Positions 25,018 through 32,652 of a DNA stretch of 64,000 nucleotides are shown here, one piece after another. Made by a program: the position numbers and the translations under genes. Source of the DNA: FACHB-1406 sp034189065. GTDB taxonomy: Bacteria; Cyanobacteriota; Cyanobacteriia; Cyanobacteriales; Spirulinaceae. Position 1 is the first letter of the stretch. The number at the start of each line of letters is the position of its first letter. The stretch is from the NCBI GenBank assembly GCA_034189065.1, contig JAXHVQ010000009.1, positions 1 through 64,000 on the forward strand, in the 5' to 3' direction. The notes under the pieces are model-generated. The model did no database searches. It saw only the letters and a program-made list of their open reading frames with translations, and was not told the origin of the DNA.

Positions 25018-25948
25018 GGTGACTTCCTACTTCCGGCTGCTGAGTTGCGCTTTGGGCAGCTCTGAGATGACCTTGATGGCGGTCGAGCAAGCGATCGCCC
25101 GCTTCTCGATCTAACCCCGTCCAGTGCATCAGTAGTGCTAGTTTAACGCTTTTTCCGCTACGCTCTAACAGGTCGTTGGCTTGCGATGGCGGGAGCTCGG
25201 TCAAATCTTGAATCATGCGGGATGCGCGATCGTACAGTTTGCTGTTGGTGATGGCGACATCGACCATGCGGTTGCCGTAGACTTTGCCCAGTTTCACCAT
25301 CACTCCAGTGGAGAGGATGTTGAGGGCCATTTTGGTGACAGTTCCGGCTTTGAGGCGTGTCGAACCGGCTAAAATTTCCGGGCCGACGAGCAGGCGAATG
25401 GCAACATCGGCTTCGATATTGGCTTGTTCGGCGGGGACGCAGGTGAGGTAGATTGTTGTCGCGTTGCACTTTCGGGCGGCTGAGAGCGCGCCTTTGACGA
25501 AGGGAGTGGTTCCCCCTGCGGTGATGCCGACGACGATATCGCGATCGCCTATTCCCACATCTTTCATTGCCGCTGCCCCATCTTCGGCGCGGTCTTCTAA
25601 GGCTTCGGAACTGCGCGTTAATGCGCTCTCACCCCCGGCTATAATCCCCTGTACGAGGTCTGGGGGGGTGCAAAAGGTGGGGGGACATTCGGCTGCGTCC
25701 AACACGCCTAAGCGCCCGCTCGTCCCCGCTCCGACGTAAAATAAGCGTCCGCCTTCTTTGAGGGCTGCGGCGGCGAGGTCGATTCCTCGGGCGAGGTCCG
25801 ATCGAGCAGCGGCGATCGCGTCTAGGGTTCGGGCATCTTCTTGGTTAAACAGGTCTACAATTTCAAGGGTTGACAATTGGTCGAGATTGTGACTATTGGG
25901 ATTGATCTGCTCGGTTAGCAGATGACCTCTTGATTCTGGGTTTTTCAT
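25010..25948 (-). CDS. murQ: N-acetylmuramic acid 6-phosphate etherase
   Basis: 312 aa. Cleaves the lactyl ether of MurNAc-6-P to GlcNAc-6-P and lactate in cell-wall recycling. SIS domain with YVGAGTSGRLGVLDAAECPPTF (about 72-93) and the catalytic-region Glu, VGITAGGTTPFV (about 132-143), and AGSTRLKAGTVTKMALNILSTGVMV (about 191-215); C-terminal UBA-like segment around 270-300. Full length. Upstream partner of the M50 protease gene (8-bp overlap). No murK or anmK neighbour in view. Confidence 0.95.
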   Translation of the reverse strand: MKNPESRGHLLTEQINPNSHNLDQLSTLEIVDLFNQEDARTLDAIAAARSDLARGIDLAAAALKEGGRLFYVGAGTSGRLGVLDAAECPPTFCTPPDLVQGIIAGGESALTRSSEALEDRAEDGAAAMKDVGIGDRDIVVGITAGGTTPFVKGALSAARKCNATTIYLTCVPAEQANIEADVAIRLLVGPEILAGSTRLKAGTVTKMALNILSTGVMVKLGKVYGNRMVDVAITNSKLYDRASRMIQDLTELPPSQANDLLERSGKSVKLALLMHWTGLDREAGDRLLDRHQGHLRAAQSATQQPEVGSHHV

Positions 25949-26108
25949 GGGTTTTGGGTTCTAGGTGTTAGGTTTTGGGTTCTAGGTGTTGGGCTATAGG
26001 TTTTTAACCTCCACTGCCCACTGCCCACTGCCCACTACCCCAAAATATTTTAGATTTCAGGTTTTTAACGAAAAACTATTTTACATGACTGGCAGTTATT
26101 TGATTGGC

Positions 26109-26146
26109 TTCGGCATTGAGATTGGCAAGGCTCGATTCAAATTTAG
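26109..26146 (+). pseudogene. Frameshifted fragment of the GT39 gene start
   Basis: A stretch of about 37 bp (GGCTTCGGCATTGAGATTGG and on) repeats 26516-26552 of the GT39 gene with one inserted base and two substitutions. It lies about 400 bp upstream of the intact copy. Confidence 0.65.
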
Positions 26147-26170
26147 GTTTTAGGTTTTAGAACCAATGTA

Positions 26171-26293
26171 ATACCAGATTGACATGAAGCTGCACAGAAT
26201 CAAGTAGGGTGTGTTAGCGGAGCGTAACACACCATTACACTCATCGCGAATTTAGGGGAAGACAATCTATGCAACGTCATCTTAAATTGGTAT
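26171..26293. repeat. 123-bp MITE-like element, ATACCA-ended, copy 1
   Basis: Ends ATACCAGATT and AAATTGGTAT form an imperfect terminal inverted repeat. An inner stem is GTGTGTTA, loop GCGGAGCG, TAACACAC. A second, interrupted copy is at 40924-41164. Confidence 0.75.
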
Positions 26294-26462
26294 AAGCACT
26301 CAGCCGTCAGTTGTCAGTTGTCAGACGAGTGAATAAAAGAAGTAAGCATCTCTGTAATCTCTCTAAAGTTTCTCAATCTTCAATTCTCCCGTTCTAAATT
26401 TATTTTAAGCTGATGGCTGACGGCTGATAGCTGAATGCTTACGAACCAATAACTAATGACTA

Positions 26463-26480
26463 ATGACAAAAGACCAATGA
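26463..26480. repeat. Heptamer-type repeat at the GT39 start codon
   Basis: Same AATGACAAAAGACCAATGAC stretch as at the aspC start, and it supplies both candidate ATG codons (26456 and 26477). Confidence 0.8.
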
Positions 26481-28168
26481 CAAACTATCTTTCACTCCCA
26501 ATAATTCTTTTAATAGGCTCGGCATTGAGATTGGCGAGGCTCGACTCAAAGCCCCTATGGGCAGATGAAATTTTTACAGCTATTTTTAGTTTAGGTGGAA
26601 GTTTCGACAATATTCCCTTCAACCAAATTATTTCCCTCTCTCGCATTCCTTCCTTTTTCTCGCTAAACCCAGAAGCAAGTTGTAGAGATATCGCCCATAA
26701 TTTAACCGTTCAATCAACTCATCCTCCCCTATTTTTTTGTTTAATGCACGCCGGGTTAGTTCGACTTTCTCCGTTTGATTTACCTTTAGCTTGGAAACTG
26801 CGAATTTTACCAGCTTTTTTAGGAATTCTGGCGATCGCGGCCATTTATCTCCTCAACCGAGTTGCCTTTTCTCCGGCGGCGGGTTTGATGGGAGGTGCAT
26901 TGGCGGCGGTGTCTCCCTTTGGCGTTTACCAGTCCCAAGAAGCGCGTCACTACACTTTACCCATTTTATTAATAACAATTGCCTTAATTTTTTTATTACA
27001 ACTGCAACAAGATTTACAGAAACAGCGAATTCGACCGTGGATAGGGATGGGGTGGGCGATGGCGAATACCCTGGGTTTGTACGTCCACTATTTTTGCGCG
27101 ATCGCGTTTCTCGCCCAAGTTCTAACTCTTATCGCCTATGCTTATCGCCTATCCCCCCATCGTTTTCCCTCTCCCACCACCCTATTTGTCCTCAGTTTCA
27201 GCCTTCTCCCTCCCCTTCTCTACTTGCCTTGGCTGCCCATTCTCATCGAGCACTTTAACAGTCCCAAAGCCGGTTGGTTGCCTCCACCCCAACATATCGT
27301 TCCCCTGTTGCGAATGCTCCTTGCCACAATCTTAATGGTCGTCGTCCCCCCCGTAGAAGAACAGCCCCTTTGGGTGAGTATCCCGGCAATTGTCTTAACC
27401 CTGGTGTTTTTAGCCGCCATCCTCCCCCCTGCTTGGCGAGGGTTAAAGCGCCTTGCAACCGACCCCAAAACCCGCGACTCAACCTTCATCCTGGTTAGCT
27501 TTATCCTTTTTGTGCTCCTGCAATTTCTCGCAATTGTCTATATTCTCGGCAAAGATATCACCGTCGCTCCCCGCTATCACTTCCTCTACTATCCCGCCCT
27601 TTGCGCCCTCCTGGGAGCCAGTTGTGCACAAAGTTATCCCAATTCTCCAAATTCCAACGACACAATTTTGTCCCCCCATCCCCCCCTCTCCCCATCCCCC
27701 CCTCTCCCCTGGTTACTGTTAAGCGTAAGTTTTGTCAGTTCTCTCTGTGTTATCACCAATCTCGCCTTCGTAAAACCCTATTATCCCCTCGCCGTCGCCC
27801 AAAAACTTAACCGATCTTCCGGTTTTACCCTGGTTGTCATGGGATATAGCGACACCCAGCAAATTGCCCTTGGGTTGAGCTACGCCTTGGCCTTAGAACG
27901 CCTGCCGAAATCGTCTACCCAAACCCGGGATTGGATGTTTATCGACAGCAGCCAAGGATTAGAGCGCGTCTGGGGAACCTTGTCCGAGCAGTCCATCTCG
28001 CCGGATAACCTCTGGATTTTCGGACCCGGACTGATTCGAGAACAATATCCCCAACGCCTCAGTCTTCAAGAGAAAACCCAATGTCTCATCGATCCCCAAG
28101 AACATTACCGCATTGGCATTCCCTATCAGCTCTATCGCTGCCGACAGCACCGCGCGGGCTTGAGTTAA
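26477..28168 (+). CDS. GT39-like membrane glycosyltransferase
   Basis: 563 aa polytopic inner-membrane protein, about 11 TMs. N-terminus has the hallmark LRLARLDSKPLWADEIFTAIF: an acidic pair DE in the first periplasmic loop as in GT39/ArnT/PMT enzymes, which use a lipid-linked sugar donor. Further TMs include QSQEARHYTLPILLITIAL (about 150-170, also typical). The C-terminal 130 residues are soluble. It probably glycosylates a lipid or protein on the periplasmic side; donor and acceptor unknown. ATG 26477 is chosen over 26456; both sit in the heptamer repeat and the extra residues (TNDKRPM) are the same as at aspC. Confidence 0.85.
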   Translation: MTNYLSLPIILLIGSALRLARLDSKPLWADEIFTAIFSLGGSFDNIPFNQIISLSRIPSFFSLNPEASCRDIAHNLTVQSTHPPLFFCLMHAGLVRLSPFDLPLAWKLRILPAFLGILAIAAIYLLNRVAFSPAAGLMGGALAAVSPFGVYQSQEARHYTLPILLITIALIFLLQLQQDLQKQRIRPWIGMGWAMANTLGLYVHYFCAIAFLAQVLTLIAYAYRLSPHRFPSPTTLFVLSFSLLPPLLYLPWLPILIEHFNSPKAGWLPPPQHIVPLLRMLLATILMVVVPPVEEQPLWVSIPAIVLTLVFLAAILPPAWRGLKRLATDPKTRDSTFILVSFILFVLLQFLAIVYILGKDITVAPRYHFLYYPALCALLGASCAQSYPNSPNSNDTILSPHPPLSPSPPLPWLLLSVSFVSSLCVITNLAFVKPYYPLAVAQKLNRSSGFTLVVMGYSDTQQIALGLSYALALERLPKSSTQTRDWMFIDSSQGLERVWGTLSEQSISPDNLWIFGPGLIREQYPQRLSLQEKTQCLIDPQEHYRIGIPYQLYRCRQHRAGLS

Positions 28169-28265
28169 AGTGATAGGGGATACGCAGGGAAATTGCCCAA
28201 TGAGGATCGATTAAACCCGCTCTCGCCTGTGAACTTCTACATTTCCCAAAGGTTTTTGTACGCCC

Positions 28266-29204
28266 ATGAATAGGACTTTAGAGGACGCGACGCGCCAGTT
28301 AAAAATGATGGAACGACGGAAAAAGCCAAAAATGCTCGTGGTGGACGACGAACCCGATAATCTCGATTTGCTTTATCGCACTTTCCGACGGGACTTTCGC
28401 GTATTTAAAGCCGATAGCGGAGTAGACGCGCTAGAAGTCCTCTCGCGCGAGGGGGAAGTTGCCGTGATTATCTCCGATCAACGAATGCCGGAAATGAAGG
28501 GAACGGAATTTCTCAGTCAAACGGTTCCTCAGTTTCCCGATACGGTGAGAATTATTTTGACCGGCTTTACGGATGTGGAAGATTTGGTCGATGCTATCAA
28601 TTCGGGTCAAGTTTATAAGTATATTACGAAGCCTTGGGATCCCAACGAGTTGAAGACGGTGGTAGAAAGAGCCGCCGAAACTTACGATCTGCTCAAACAG
28701 CGCACGGAAGAATTAGAACAGGCGCACTCCTATACGGAGGCGATCGCGACTTTTGTCGAGATCGGGCAAAATAGCGGTTCGGTGGAGAATTGTTTGGAAC
28801 CCCTAGCCACAACCGCTGGCAAATGCTTTGAAGCCGATGGCTGTGTCGTACAGTGCGTTGAAGAGGGCGCGATCGCAGGCTCTTCAGGAATTTATAGCAA
28901 TACGGACTTTTCGCCAGTGAGTTTGGAGGGCGATCCCATCGCTAAAGCGGCGATTTCCTCGGTAGATGCCCAAATTTGGGTGAATTCCGGTACGACTCCC
29001 CCTCCCGAAGAGGCAGCAGAAGCGTATCAAGGGGCTGGAGTACAAATTCATCTGGTGTTTCCCGCCGCGTTTCGGGGGAAATTGCTCGCCATTGTCTCGT
29101 TACAGTGGCAGCGAACCTTGCCCATTGACCAAAACGAGCTAAAATTAATGCACTTGTGCGCCCAACAAATCGGACAGACTTTAGCGATCGCGCGATCGTC
29201 ATAG
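28266..29204 (+). CDS. Response regulator with GAF-like output
   Basis: 312 aa. Receiver domain at about 22-140: acidic pocket VVDDEPDN, phospho-acceptor Asp in IISDQRMPEM (about D77), T/S in LTGFTD and Lys in YITKPWDP. This receiver type (KPWDPNEL) is the RpfG/cyanobacterial sensor-linked one. A short coiled coil (140-160) leads to a GAF-like domain (about 165-310: CLEPLATTAGKCFEADGCVVQ and LMHLCAQQIGQTLAIARSS). No HD-GYP, GGDEF or DNA-binding domain, so the output is probably protein-protein. Sensor kinase not in the window. Confidence 0.88.
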   Translation: MNRTLEDATRQLKMMERRKKPKMLVVDDEPDNLDLLYRTFRRDFRVFKADSGVDALEVLSREGEVAVIISDQRMPEMKGTEFLSQTVPQFPDTVRIILTGFTDVEDLVDAINSGQVYKYITKPWDPNELKTVVERAAETYDLLKQRTEELEQAHSYTEAIATFVEIGQNSGSVENCLEPLATTAGKCFEADGCVVQCVEEGAIAGSSGIYSNTDFSPVSLEGDPIAKAAISSVDAQIWVNSGTTPPPEEAAEAYQGAGVQIHLVFPAAFRGKLLAIVSLQWQRTLPIDQNELKLMHLCAQQIGQTLAIARSS

Positions 29205-29334
29205 GCGATTTGTCGAGGCGGTCAACCGATGACATTTGAGGGAAGAAGCGATCGTGTTGAAGAATTCAAAACCCGCCACAGGCGATCCCGACAACAAGCG
29301 CGTCCCTTTGGCTTCGCAATCGGAAGACCCAAGG

Positions 29335-30057
29335 ATGCAGGGGGAGCAAAGTCCCCCTTCGTCCGACATTCGCGCCTTATTTAACCGCATTGCCCCCGTC
29401 TACGACCGTTTGAACCAAGAATTAAGTTGGGGCCAGCATCGGATTTGGAAGAAAATGGCGGTGAAATGGGCAGAGCCTCGAGAGGGGGATGTGGGGTTAG
29501 ATTTGTGCTGTGGCAGTGGCGATTTAGCTGTCCTCCTCGCGCGTCGGGTGGGACAAACGGGGAGGGTGATAGGGGTTGACTTTGCGGCAGAACAGTTGGC
29601 GATCGCGCGCGATCGCGCTCTTGCTCTCTATCCTCCTCTTCCCCTCGAGTGGGTTGAAAGCGATGTTCTGAGTTTGCCCTTTGAGGACGAACGGTTTGAT
29701 TGCGCGACAATGGGATATGGGTTGCGCAATGTGGTTGATATCCGGGGCTGTTTGCAGGAATTGCGCCGCGTTTTGAAAAGAGATGCTTCGGGAGCGATTC
29801 TCGATTTTAATCATCCCGATAATTCTCTGTTGCGAACCTTTCAGCAGTGGTACCTCGAAAATCAGGTTGTCCCGACCGCTCAAAAATGGGGATTGAAGGA
29901 AGATTATGCTTATATTGCCCCCAGTTTAGACCGATTTCCCACCGGTTCGGAGCAAGTTGAACTGGCACGCGAGGTTGGATTTGCCAGCGCCGTTCATTAT
30001 CCTATTGCCGGGGGAATGATGGGGGTTTTGGTGGTAAAAAAATCCCCTAATTTCTAG
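29335..30057 (+). CDS. menG: Demethylphylloquinone/menaquinone methyltransferase (UbiE/MenG family)
   Basis: 240 aa from ATG 29335; an in-frame TTG at 29236 would add 33 poorly ordered residues. Last step of phylloquinone (photosystem I quinone) synthesis in cyanobacteria: SAM-dependent C-methylation of the naphthoquinone ring. Motifs: IRALFNRIAPVYDRLN (about 12-27), SAM motif GLDLCCGSGDLAVLLA (about 60-75), FDCATMGYGLRNVVD (about 132-146), and the closing GGMMGVLVVKK. All family signatures are present and length is normal. Confidence 0.93.
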   Translation: MQGEQSPPSSDIRALFNRIAPVYDRLNQELSWGQHRIWKKMAVKWAEPREGDVGLDLCCGSGDLAVLLARRVGQTGRVIGVDFAAEQLAIARDRALALYPPLPLEWVESDVLSLPFEDERFDCATMGYGLRNVVDIRGCLQELRRVLKRDASGAILDFNHPDNSLLRTFQQWYLENQVVPTAQKWGLKEDYAYIAPSLDRFPTGSEQVELAREVGFASAVHYPIAGGMMGVLVVKKSPNF

Positions 30058-30106
30058 GATATAATGTAATGCTTTAAAAAGCAAGAAATAATAATCTATG
30101 ATGAAT

Positions 30107-30165
30107 TTTCCTTAATTTCAATCCTCTTCTTTTAAGGATAGGTAATTATTCACTATTCATTATTC
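30107..30165. repeat. Dispersed TCCTTAA/TTAAGGA repeat, copy 3
   Basis: TCCTTAATTTCAATCC, TTTTAAGGATAGGTAATTA, then TATTCA units, as at 23405-23500. It reaches the stop codon of the broken DUF4114-like gene on the minus strand. Confidence 0.6.
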
Positions 30166-30822
30166 CGAAGTGAATCATGGCGCACGAGACCTCGAAGCAA
30201 TCTTGGATTTCTAACTGTAAAACTTGGAGTTAAACTTAATAGCGTAGGAGCTAAGTTAACCCCATAGAAACGAAACCGATTATCATCATAGTCAAAATCT
30301 CCCCCTCCTAATAAATCCTCAAATCCAACTTCTACCACTCCCGGCGAGAGCAAACGTAGAAGCGCATGGGGAATACCATCTGGGTTGCGTTCTCCTGCTC
30401 CCATCAAAAAGCGATTTCCCTCTGCCAAAATGCCAAATATAAGTTCTGCACCTCTTTCTAGACTGCCAAGATTAACAACCTTACCCGCCTCTCGGTTTGT
30501 CCCGATATATCGATATTCTGGAGAATAAAGGCTGAGATGGCTAGTAATAGATGCCGTTCCAGATGGTAGAATTTCAACGATTACGTCATCGCCCGTGGAT
30601 AAAAATTTTCCTCCTAGTAATGCTGCGCGAGCTGTGTTAGCAGATGCTAAAGTCGCTATAGCATTTCTGAACGGGATGTAAACCGTTTCAACGTAGGGAC
30701 GTTCAATTGAACGTCCCTACTCGCGGTGGATTTGAATTCTGGGCTATTTATTGTTTACGTTTCATTTGAAAACGCTATAGAGCAATTCCGACTGCTATTG
30801 ATGCACAAGATAGAATCTTCAT
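30153..30822 (-). pseudogene. DUF4114-like secreted protein gene interrupted by a MITE
   Basis: Minus frame: ATG 30822 opens a signal peptide (MKILSCASIAVGIA), then a TAG arises where the element 30656-30780 begins. Past the element the frame resumes (ATLASANTARA, cleavage, then LLGGKFLSTGDDVIVEIL) and runs about 165 codons to 30153. It includes VGFEDLLGGGDFDYDDNRF, a DUF4114-type acidic calcium-binding-like motif. Removing 121 bp (30660-30780) restores one continuous frame. As it stands the gene is broken, unless the inner ATG at 30428 makes a signal-less piece. Intact relatives would be exported. Confidence 0.75.
30656..30780. repeat. 125-bp MITE-like element with inner 28-bp palindrome
   Basis: Ends CTATAGCATTTCT and its partner GAAAACGCTATAG form a terminal inverted repeat. 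Inside lies a perfect 28-bp palindrome (30693-30720, GTAGGGACGTTCAA and its complement), a repeat widespread in cyanobacteria. A relative with the same ends sits at 40994-41153. Confidence 0.8.
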
Positions 30823-30872
30823 GGTTTTTTCTCGTCAATTTTACGAACTTTTTTGAAAAACGCGATCGCGTC

Positions 30873-31070
30873 CTACGAACGAGTCGCCACTAAACGCGAC
30901 TCCTGCTTCACCCTCCCCGACATCACAACACTTTGTAACGTCCAAAACGCGCGCAAATCGTCTAGGGTGTACTGCTGAGACCGCAAGCACTCTCTGAGTT
31001 GCTCCTCAGCGGCGACACTCAAAAAACTGTTACTCAATGCTTCTCGAACGACTTGGCAAATCGTAATCAT
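30873..31070 (-). CDS. Small cytosolic protein, unknown function
   Basis: 65 aa from ATG 31070, chosen because AAGGAGG lies 10 bp upstream; a longer frame to 31199 is rejected. All-helical look: ITICQVVREALSNSFLSVAAEEQLRECL, then SQQYTLDDLRAFWTLQSVVMSGRVKQESR. Small proteins of this pattern occur widely in cyanobacteria as far as I recall; no function is known to me. Stand-alone, divergent from the AAA_35 gene. Confidence 0.75.
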   Translation of the reverse strand: MITICQVVREALSNSFLSVAAEEQLRECLRSQQYTLDDLRAFWTLQSVVMSGRVKQESRLVATRS

Positions 31071-31283
31071 GGGTTGCACCCTCCTTGTAAATAGAATGGT
31101 CTTTTCAGTTATCCATGTAGTCAGGATAATTCCAAATAACCAACAGAAACTATCAACCTCGAAACAACGTAAAATCGTGTATTTGGGCGAAACTATCAAA
31201 AGCTATCAATCTTGGGAGGAAAAGTATTAAACGGCGAGAAACTCGCGTAAAGTAGAAAATGAAACCGTCCAGCAATAAAATCT

Positions 31284-32651
31284 ATGCCGTGGGACACTTT
31301 TTTGGAACAAGTCGCCGATATCTACCAGCTTGAGGGAGATTGCCGAGTCGCTTTTCTAACTCGGTTCGCGCAAACCCATCAAAGACGCTCTCTCAAAAAT
31401 ATTGCCATTAACCTCCACATCAGCGAAGCGAGTTTGGGACGGCGAATGAGGGAAGTCTACGAAGCGTTTGCTCCCAGTTGTCCTCAACTGGGTCAAGCAA
31501 CCGGACCGACGAAGTTTAAAACGTTGCTCAATTGGTTGCAAAATGCCTTTCGGTGCGTCCGGAAAACGGGGGAATTGCCGCCGTTGGGCAAATTGTCGGA
31601 AAATGCGCGCCGCTTTGCCGATTCTTACGAGGTCGCTACTTCCCTTCCTCTTTCAGAAACCCTTGGCGAATTATATATCGAACGTCCCGAACTCGAGTCT
31701 CGCTGCTACCAAACGCTTTTGCAACCGGGCGCGCTGGTTCGACTTAAAGCACTCAGACAAATGGGCAAAACCTCGCTCATTAATCGGGTTCTTGCTCAAT
31801 TAGGCGATCGCGATTATCGCCGCACTATTTTTAGTTTAGAATTAGCCGATTCAACTTATTTCTCCAACTTAGATAAATTTTTACGCTGGTTTTGCATCCA
31901 AGTGAGTCGAGAATTAGGATTGTCTGCTCAATTAGATGAATATTGGGATGAAGAGGATGGGGGCAGTAAAGGCAATTGCACGAGTTATTTTGAAGACTAT
32001 TTATTGCCCGCCGACGACAGTCCGCTAGTTTTATGTTTAGATGATGTCGATCTGGTTTTTTCCCATTCCGAAATTTACGAAGACTTTGCCGCTTTGCTGC
32101 GTTCTTGGCACGAACGCGCCAAAAGTCGTCTGATTTGGCGAAAATTGCGTCTGGCGGTCGTCCATTCGACGGAAGCCTATCTCCCTCTCGATATCAATCA
32201 ATCGCCATTCAATGTTGGGGTACCTATTGAGTTACCCGAATTGACGCGCGAGGAAATTGGGAAACTCGCTCGGAAGTACGGATTAAATTGGAGTTTTACC
32301 CGAATCGAGCAATTATTTCAACTCGTCGGCGGACATCCCCATTTAGTGCAACAAGCGTTTGTAGATTGTCGCAATTCTCCCGATCGCTCTGTTGAAGAAT
32401 TTTTAGCGACTGCGCCGACAGAAGCAGGAATTTATGGCAACTACCTGCGACCTCTTTTACTCGAGTTGCGTAAAGATTCGGATTTAGGAGTCGCCTTCAA
32501 AACTGTTGTCACTGCCTCCAACAGCGTCCGACTCAATCCCATTCAAACCTACTCCTTAAACCGGATGGGTTTAGTACAACTTTCTGGCAACGAAGTTCAG
32601 CCGCGTTGCGAATTGTATCGTCAATATTTCCGCGATCGCCTGGGAACTTAA
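31284..32651 (+). CDS. AAA_35-type ATPase with N-terminal helical domain
   Basis: 455 aa, soluble. Residues 1-80 form a helix-rich, HTH-like domain (AINLHISEASLGRRMREVYEAF). Then the AAA-like (PF14516-type) ATPase: a reduced Walker A LKALRQMGKTSLINRVL (about 152-168; no first Gly, GKTS kept), Walker B LVLCLDDVDLVF (about 248-259), a sensor-like LRLAVVHST (about 287-295), and a C-terminal winged-helix-like part with GGHPHLVQQAF. First of two neighbouring ATPases of the same type; the next gene starts 1 bp after the stop, so they form an operon. Probably a signalling STAND-like switch that passes its state to the CHASE2 partner. Confidence 0.85.
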   Translation: MPWDTFLEQVADIYQLEGDCRVAFLTRFAQTHQRRSLKNIAINLHISEASLGRRMREVYEAFAPSCPQLGQATGPTKFKTLLNWLQNAFRCVRKTGELPPLGKLSENARRFADSYEVATSLPLSETLGELYIERPELESRCYQTLLQPGALVRLKALRQMGKTSLINRVLAQLGDRDYRRTIFSLELADSTYFSNLDKFLRWFCIQVSRELGLSAQLDEYWDEEDGGSKGNCTSYFEDYLLPADDSPLVLCLDDVDLVFSHSEIYEDFAALLRSWHERAKSRLIWRKLRLAVVHSTEAYLPLDINQSPFNVGVPIELPELTREEIGKLARKYGLNWSFTRIEQLFQLVGGHPHLVQQAFVDCRNSPDRSVEEFLATAPTEAGIYGNYLRPLLLELRKDSDLGVAFKTVVTASNSVRLNPIQTYSLNRMGLVQLSGNEVQPRCELYRQYFRDRLGT

Positions 32652-32652
32652 A

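Larger units (their letters stand above)
25949..26476. other. Repeat-rich spacer before the GT39 gene
   Basis: About 530 bp with GGGTTTTAGG-type heptamers (25953-26008), CCCACTG heptamers (about 26012-26036), a degenerate copy of the start of the GT39 gene (26109-26146), a 123-bp MITE (26171-26293), CAGTTGT and GCTGATA heptamers, and finally ATGACCA heptamers at the GT39 start. No intact gene. Confidence 0.8.
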
